This document shows, piece by piece, positions 7,907-11,631 of a stretch of DNA of 11,631 bases; positions within the stretch are counted from its first letter, which is position 1; every line of letters starts with the position of its first letter. Source of the DNA: Natronohydrobacter sp. (lineage in GTDB: Bacteria > Pseudomonadota > Alphaproteobacteria > Rhodobacterales > Rhodobacteraceae); NCBI GenBank assembly GCA_007117255.1, contig SKGU01000117.1, positions 1 through 11,631 on the forward strand. The letters run 5' to 3'. The notes below the pieces were generated by a model that was not told the DNA's origin, searched no databases, and saw only the letters and a program-made list of their open reading frames with translations. The translations under genes and the position numbers were made by a program.

Positions 7907-8149
7907 ATGCAAGACGATCCTTCTGACGCGATACATGACGCAGATTTCTTTATCCGCAGGTGGCAAGATGATCTGCCGCCGCGGATTGTACCGGTGCTTC
8001 AGGAACACCATCGCAACTTGGTTGATTTGTCGCGCACCCTGAAGGCCGCAGGTCGCAGCCCCGAAGAGATACGCCAATGCGTGCATGTGCTCATCACCAG
8101 CTACGAACACAAGCTGATCGAAGTCATCGCCACGGAGACCGGATCATGA
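7907..8149 (+). CDS. Small acidic helical protein of unknown function, coupled to the diguanylate cyclase
   Basis: An 80-residue protein without signal peptide or membrane segment, so probably cytoplasmic. The N-terminus is acidic (several Asp in residues 1-13). The rest reads as two or three amphipathic helices: FFIRRWQDDL, then a helix with VPVLQEHHRNLVDLSRTLKAAG, then SPEEIRQCVHVLITSYEHKLIEVI. I do not recognise a family. Evidence that it is a real gene: a good Shine-Dalgarno (7893-7899), a position in the operon, and an ATGA overlap (8146-8149) with the cyclase gene that follows. Overlap with a GAF-GGDEF gene suggests it may bind or tune the cyclase or link it to the synthase, but that is inference from position only. 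The His-His pair (residues 34-35) and the single Cys (58) are the most noticeable side chains. Confidence 0.75.
   Translation: MQDDPSDAIHDADFFIRRWQDDLPPRIVPVLQEHHRNLVDLSRTLKAAGRSPEEIRQCVHVLITSYEHKLIEVIATETGS
8134..8138 (+). promoter_or_regulatory. Shine-Dalgarno deciding the diguanylate cyclase start
   Basis: GGAGA lies 7 bases before ATG 8146. The reading frame is open further upstream to 8077, but this site and the ATGA overlap point to 8146 as the start. Confidence 0.7.
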
Positions 8150-9156
8150 GTTTCACATCAAAATTGAAAACCCACGACGAACACGGGCGATTGGCCACGT
8201 TGAAGCGGTATCAGATTCTCGACACAGCCCCCGAAGACGAATTTGATGAGATCATTGCTCTTGTAAAGGAAGTACTTGGGGCACCAATCGCTGCGATTTC
8301 GTTGATTGACAGCGATCGTCAATGGTTCAAGGCTATCAGTGGGGTGGAGTTGAAGGAAACGCCGCGTTCTGTTGCGTTTTGCGATCACACGATCCGATCT
8401 GCGCATCCTCTCGTTGTTGAGGACACGACTCGCGACGCAAGGTTCGAGGCAAATCCTTTCGTGACCGACGCACAGGGTCTGCGCTGTTATCTCGGCGTGC
8501 CTTTGCAATCCCCCGACGGATACAATGTCGGATCGCTCTGTGTAATGGGCTTTGAGCCGCGCAGCTTTACGAACAAGGATATCGATGTGCTACGCAGCTT
8601 TGCAAAGCTGCTGGTCTCGCAGATGGAACTGCGCCTTGTATCCCGCAAAGACGCGCTGACAGGAACGCTTTCGCGCGCCGGTTTGGAAGAACGTCTCGCC
8701 GCAGCCTTTCAACAAACAGATCGCCCTAGTGTGCTGTTGATGATCGATATTGATCTGTTCAAGCGCATCAATGATCATTTTGGACATCAGGCGGGCGACG
8801 CGAGCCTGAAGCATGTTGCCCGTATTCTGCAGGAAAACCTTCGTAAGGTTGACGAGATCGGGCGCTACGGCGGTGAAGAGTTTGCGATCCTTTTGCGCGA
8901 TATTTCGGAACCGGAAGCCTGCAAGCTTGCGGATAGGCTACGCCAGAAGGTCTCGGTCGGGAAGCTTGCGGAGATCAGCCCAGAGCGGGTGACTGTCAGC
9001 ATAGGTCTTGCAGGTCTTGATCCTTTCGTTGCCAGTGTGGACGAATGGATCCGTCGCGCAGATACTGCTCTCTATCAGGCTAAATTGAACGGCCGAAATC
9101 AGGTGGTTGTCTACAGTGCCTCATTGGTCCCGCTTCACGGAAATCGTCAGTCTTGA
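8146..9156 (+). CDS. Diguanylate cyclase with N-terminal GAF domain (GAF-GGDEF)
   Basis: A 336-residue cytoplasmic enzyme expected to join two GTP into c-di-GMP, the activator of the PilZ domain of BcsA encoded upstream. The N-terminal GAF domain (about 25-160) has the usual pattern of this family (RYQILDTAPEDEFD, then SLIDSDRQWFKA, then ETPRSVAFCDHTI). The GGDEF domain (about 165-325) begins with DALTGTLSR, has the metal-binding DID (D201, D203), the active loop GGEEF (242-246) and the ending ADTALYQAKLNGRN (305-318). The RxxD product-inhibition site R233-K-V-D236 sits five residues before the loop and is intact, so feedback inhibition is expected. No membrane segment or EAL domain is present. 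The start is coupled to the 80-residue gene (ATGA, 8146-8149). The ligand of the GAF domain is not predictable from sequence. It appears to be the last gene of the operon. Confidence 0.93.
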   Translation: MSFTSKLKTHDEHGRLATLKRYQILDTAPEDEFDEIIALVKEVLGAPIAAISLIDSDRQWFKAISGVELKETPRSVAFCDHTIRSAHPLVVEDTTRDARFEANPFVTDAQGLRCYLGVPLQSPDGYNVGSLCVMGFEPRSFTNKDIDVLRSFAKLLVSQMELRLVSRKDALTGTLSRAGLEERLAAAFQQTDRPSVLLMIDIDLFKRINDHFGHQAGDASLKHVARILQENLRKVDEIGRYGGEEFAILLRDISEPEACKLADRLRQKVSVGKLAEISPERVTVSIGLAGLDPFVASVDEWIRRADTALYQAKLNGRNQVVVYSASLVPLHGNRQS

Positions 9157-9178
9157 CTGATACAGAAAAGCCAAGACT
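9149..9178 (+). terminator. Weak hairpin at the end of the cellulose operon
   Basis: AGTCTTG (9149-9155) and CAAGACT (9172-9178) are perfect 7-base arms with a 16-base loop, spanning the cyclase stop codon. There is no T-run after it, so it is at best a weak transcript-end or stabilising structure. Confidence 0.2.
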
Positions 9179-9214
9179 TGCGGTAGCTTATTGACACAAG
9201 GCGACCTGGTACTG

Positions 9215-9300
9215 ATGTGGGGGGCCTCGATGGTTTGGTCAGGCATAAGCCTACGCCGAGGGACTTCTTTTTACGCTGAAGATTTCTGCTCAGGTCCTAC
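9215..9300 (+). pseudogene. Possible Tc1/IS630-type transposase fragment
   Basis: In the frame from 9215, the + strand encodes GASMVWSGISLRRG, which resembles the VMVWxGIS block of Tc1/mariner and IS630-type DDE transposases. Nothing before or after in this frame continues the family convincingly and no catalytic residues are present. The match is short and could be chance. If real, it is a small relic of an element different from the adjacent IS66 piece. Confidence 0.25.
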
Positions 9301-9312
9301 GTTATGTCCGAC

Positions 9313-9588
9313 CAGCTGCGCCGAGGTCAGGCACGCAGCCCCGGCAGCTGTGTTGGGCCAAGGGAAACGCCCACGCTGGAGAACCGTGTAGTAGAGGCAA
9401 AACCCTTGGCCGTCCCGATAGAGAAGCTTCAGCCGGTCACCCTTGCAGCCCCGAAACGCAAACACCGCACCACCCCTAGGCTTGTGGCGCAAAGCCCTGA
9501 CGGTGAGCCATTGATGGACCATTGGTTCGAGCACAATGGCGATCCGGTATATTGGATAGCCCTACCAGTCTGCGGCAATGAGAATCAC
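9313..9588 (-). pseudogene. Decayed IS66-family tnpB (IS66 Orf2)
   Basis: Read on the - strand from a GTG at 9588, the frame begins VILIAADW and then meets a TAG at 9562-9564. After it, in the same frame, comes a recognisable TnpB core: GGAVFAFRGCKGDRLKLLYRD, then GQGFCLYYTVLQRGRFPWP, then an LTSAQL end. This matches the IS66 Orf2 protein pattern (GAVFAFRGrrGDRiKLL, GQGfCLyykvLeRGRFpWP). The segment between the stop and the core, which should read roughly like ATGVTDMRKGIDGLA, is degraded. Similarity ends near 9313, so the C-terminus and the tnpC transposase that normally follows are missing, as is tnpA. It is a dead fragment left of a once complete insertion. Its 5' end lies only about 10 bases from the stop of the AraC-type gene. 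Confidence 0.8.
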
Positions 9589-9597
9589 CGCGCAGGC

Positions 9598-10596
9598 TCA
9601 GCCCTGGCTGTTTTCCCTGACCCATGCGCTTGGACTGACCCCAACGACACGCAGAAACTCACGGTTGAAGTTCGATTTGGTGTTGAACCCGGAAGCGAAC
9701 ATCGCCTCGGTCGCGCTTTCCCCTTGGGTCAGCAGGTCCTGCGCATGCCGGATCCGCGCCGCGTTCACAAAACGCGAGACATTGTCACCCGTTGCGCGAT
9801 TGATCGTCACTGACAGCGCCTTGGCGGGCACGCGCAGCTTCCGCGCGAGCTGGGCAAGCGTCAGGTTCGGGTCAAGATAGGGTTTATCCTGCGCCATAAG
9901 CTCCAGCACACGGTTCCACAATTCAGTATCCGGCTGGGCGGGTTCCGGGGCCGGATCAGGCACTTCGGGCGCCTCGTTACGTAGGGTGGGCGACAGCGCG
10001 AAAAGGCCAATCAGCAGAAGATTGCCCACCGAAAAGACTGTGATAATCCATCCCCGCGCCTGTGCATATCCCATGACCTGCGCAAGCACGATCACCACAT
10101 CGCTGAGCGCCGATGCGATGAGGGCTGCGCCGATCACCAGCCAGATCCGGGAGGGCAGATTGTCATGGGCGAGTGACGCGTTCGGCTGGGCGTCTGACCC
10201 TTGCAGAGCTTGCGCAAGGATCGCGATGCCATAGCCGACAAAGGCCCCAGGCAGCAGCACATCCAGGAAGGCCGGCGCGACCAGCAGGGCGGCCATTGCC
10301 GCGAGCGGGACGAGCAGATGCAGCAGGTCAGCCCGATCTGCGGGTCTGACGGACGTGACAACATAGGCAAACCACGCCCCCGGCGGAATGAATGCAGCGA
10401 TGACTGGCTGAACAAGGCGCATGCCCGGCACCATATAGTGCTGCGCCAAGGCGATGATCAGCGATTGCACTGCGCATAGCGCGAGCAGCAGCCCGAGCGC
10501 GGAGAGCCGCCCCTGATCTGCCCAAAGGCGCAGACAGCCGAAAGCGAGGGCCAAAGCGACAAATACGGGGATCGGGAGCGTGGGCATGGCAGGCAT
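9598..10596 (-). CDS. Membrane-embedded AraC-family transcriptional regulator
   Basis: A 332-residue protein (from the ATG at 10596) with about seven hydrophobic segments in its first 205 residues (near 8-24, 31-51, 62-81, 90-109, 113-130, 150-175, 183-203), a Pro/Glu-rich linker (about 206-224) and a C-terminal AraC-type double helix-turn-helix domain (about 225-330). The DNA-binding part shows LTLAQLARKLRVPAKALS for the first HTH, then FVNAARIRHAQDLL, then the signature region ATEAMFASGFNTKSNFNREFLRVVGVSPSAW. Such proteins combine a membrane sensor with a DNA-binding domain; the signal here is unknown. The frame extends upstream to 10692, but the extra 32 residues are not hydrophobic and look unlike a real N-terminus; ATG 10587 is another possible start. 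No strong Shine-Dalgarno is seen for either. It is divergent from the hydrolase gene at 10730, the most likely target. Confidence 0.85.
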   Translation of the reverse strand: MPAMPTLPIPVFVALALAFGCLRLWADQGRLSALGLLLALCAVQSLIIALAQHYMVPGMRLVQPVIAAFIPPGAWFAYVVTSVRPADRADLLHLLVPLAAMAALLVAPAFLDVLLPGAFVGYGIAILAQALQGSDAQPNASLAHDNLPSRIWLVIGAALIASALSDVVIVLAQVMGYAQARGWIITVFSVGNLLLIGLFALSPTLRNEAPEVPDPAPEPAQPDTELWNRVLELMAQDKPYLDPNLTLAQLARKLRVPAKALSVTINRATGDNVSRFVNAARIRHAQDLLTQGESATEAMFASGFNTKSNFNREFLRVVGVSPSAWVRENSQG

Positions 10597-10630
10597 CGTT
10601 TCAGCAGGGAATGCGCGTTGTTTAGTCCCA

Positions 10631-10669
10631 AATCCGGATCGAGGCGACCTGAATCCGGAAACAGGTCGC
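10631..10669. promoter_or_regulatory. Candidate operator between the AraC-type regulator and the hydrolase
   Basis: AATCCGGA occurs at 10631-10638 and again at 10652-10659, exactly 21 bases apart, and both copies are followed by three free bases and AGG. Overlapping this, GCGACCTG (10644-10651) and CAGGTCGC (10662-10669) form a perfect inverted repeat around the second copy. Direct repeats spaced two helical turns apart are typical of AraC-family binding sites, and the site lies in the divergent intergenic region. Confidence 0.5.
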
Positions 10670-10717
10670 GGCAATTCACTCGGACAGGCCAAAAGACAGG
10701 AACTTCCTATTCAGATC

Positions 10718-10722
10718 GGAGA
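10718..10722 (+). promoter_or_regulatory. Shine-Dalgarno of the secreted hydrolase
   Basis: GGAGA lies 7 bases before the ATG at 10730 and fixes that start, which also gives a clean signal peptide. Confidence 0.7.
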
Positions 10723-10729
10723 AACGCTC

Positions 10730-11631
10730 ATGAAACACATCGCATCGCCCCTCGCCCTGTCTCTTGTCGCCTCGACAGCACTGGCCGACGGGGCCGGGCT
10801 CAGGGTCGTGCAGGCCCCCATGCCGCATTTTGACACAGAGGCGCGCGTTGCGATCTGGTATCCGCGCGCGACAGGCGGCACGCTGACCCTTTATGGCGAC
10901 AACCCGGTGTTCAAGGGTGTCGAGGCATATCTTGACGCGGACCCAGGCCAGGGCCGTTTTCCGGTGGTGCTGTTCAGTCACGGGATGGGCGGCACCGACC
11001 GGGCGCAGGCCTGGCTGGGGGCGGGGCTGGCACGTCGTGGGGCGGTTGTTGTCATGGTGAACCATCCCAATTCGACCTGGGATGATTTCAACATGGCCGA
11101 GGGCGTGCAGCACTGGACCCGCGCTGCTGATTTGTCCTCGGCGCTTGACTGGCTGCAGGATGACCCCGAACTTGCCCCCCATCTGGACGACACGCGCATT
11201 CTCGCGGCGGGGTTTTCCTATGGGGGCTGGACGGCCCTGTCGCTCGGCGGGATGACTGGAAATCTGGACGGGCTTATTGCGGCCTGCACCACGCATATCG
11301 AGACGATGGAAGCCTGCGATATGCTGCTCTCGGATGATGTGGGGTTGCAGCGGCAGAATGCGATGGCGTGGAACGCCAGCTATGCGGATGCGCGCGTCAC
11401 CTCTGTCGTGGCCATCGACCCCGGTTTTGTCTGGGGTCTAGGGCGCGAAAACGTGGCGGCACTATTGCCCGATGCGCTGCTGATCGGGCTTGGCGATCCT
11501 GAGACGCAGATGTTGGCGACGGATTTCACGGCAAGCGGCCTTTCTGCCCTGCTGGCACAGGGGCAGACCCAACACCTCGCCCCGGCGTTCCACTTCACCG
11601 CGATGCCGCTGTGCAAACCGGACGGCGCCGC
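10730..11631 (+). CDS. Secreted alpha/beta hydrolase, dienelactone-hydrolase-like (3' end cut by window)
   Basis: The first 300 codons are present and no stop is reached before the window ends. A signal peptide covers about 1-19 (MKHIAS, hydrophobic core, then TALA before D20), so the enzyme should act in the periplasm or outside. The alpha/beta hydrolase elements are clear: the oxyanion segment FSHGMGG (82-88), the nucleophile elbow GFSYGG with Ser163, an LIGLGDPE strand end with a possible acid at D256, and HFTAMPLC with a probable catalytic H288. This order matches the predicted dienelactone hydrolase group (COG4188 type), whose substrates are usually unknown; an esterase or lipase-like activity is a fair guess. 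It is divergent from the AraC-type regulator, which probably controls it. It shows no link to cellulose synthesis. Confidence 0.85.
   Translation, partial: MKHIASPLALSLVASTALADGAGLRVVQAPMPHFDTEARVAIWYPRATGGTLTLYGDNPVFKGVEAYLDADPGQGRFPVVLFSHGMGGTDRAQAWLGAGLARRGAVVVMVNHPNSTWDDFNMAEGVQHWTRAADLSSALDWLQDDPELAPHLDDTRILAAGFSYGGWTALSLGGMTGNLDGLIAACTTHIETMEACDMLLSDDVGLQRQNAMAWNASYADARVTSVVAIDPGFVWGLGRENVAALLPDALLIGLGDPETQMLATDFTASGLSALLAQGQTQHLAPAFHFTAMPLCKPDGA

Larger units (their letters stand above)
9157..9597. other. Gene-free stretch with decayed transposon pieces
   Basis: This 441-base interval between the convergent cyclase and AraC-type genes contains no intact gene. Its right part is a mutated IS66-family tnpB on the - strand and its left part has a short transposase-like stretch on the + strand. 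I see no terminal inverted repeats or target duplications. Confidence 0.7.

Noticed and set aside
9313..9588. Intact insertion sequence
   Set aside because: The tnpB has an in-frame stop, lost both ends and no accompanying tnpA or tnpC; no terminal repeats are visible.
9304..9813. 169-codon open frame on the + strand
   Set aside because: It runs opposite the tnpB remnant and the 3' end of the AraC-type gene; both of those show family motifs, while this one shows none.
1..11631. CRISPR array, tRNA or rRNA genes
   Set aside because: No regularly spaced repeats, no tRNA-like cloverleaf and no rRNA sequence were noticed on either strand.

Overview
The window looks like part of an alphaproteobacterial chromosome, most likely Rhodobacterales (Rhodobacter/Roseobacter relatives). 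The cellulose synthase closely matches the Rhodobacter sphaeroides BcsA in length and motif spacing, base composition is moderately GC-rich, and the gene order (bcsN-like, bcsA, bcsB, bcsZ, TPR protein) is one known from alphaproteobacterial cellulose operons. This assignment comes from recalled family knowledge, not from a search.

Positions 22-9156 form one co-directional block on the + strand. A BcsN-like lipoprotein is followed by BcsA (cellulose synthase with a C-terminal c-di-GMP-binding PilZ domain), BcsB (periplasmic, membrane-anchored partner), BcsZ (family GH8 endoglucanase) and a periplasmic TPR protein of the type found in place of BcsC. Then come a small 80-residue protein of unknown function and a GAF-GGDEF diguanylate cyclase. 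Almost every junction is an ATGA stop/start overlap, so the genes are probably translated in a coupled way. The last gene makes the activator (c-di-GMP) that the PilZ domain of the second gene senses, so the operon appears to carry its own signal supply. Within it, the 80-residue protein next to the cyclase is the least explained part. No outer-membrane BcsC barrel is present.

Positions 9157-9597 hold no intact gene. They contain a decayed IS66-family tnpB on the - strand with an in-frame stop, and a short stretch resembling a Tc1/IS630-type transposase.

Positions 9598-11631 carry a divergent pair unrelated to cellulose: a membrane-embedded AraC-type regulator (- strand) and a secreted alpha/beta hydrolase of the dienelactone-hydrolase type (+ strand, cut by the window end). 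Their shared upstream region has an 8-bp direct repeat spaced exactly 21 bp, plus a perfect inverted repeat, which makes it a good candidate operator. Spot counts suggest this part is slightly richer in GC than the cellulose operon.
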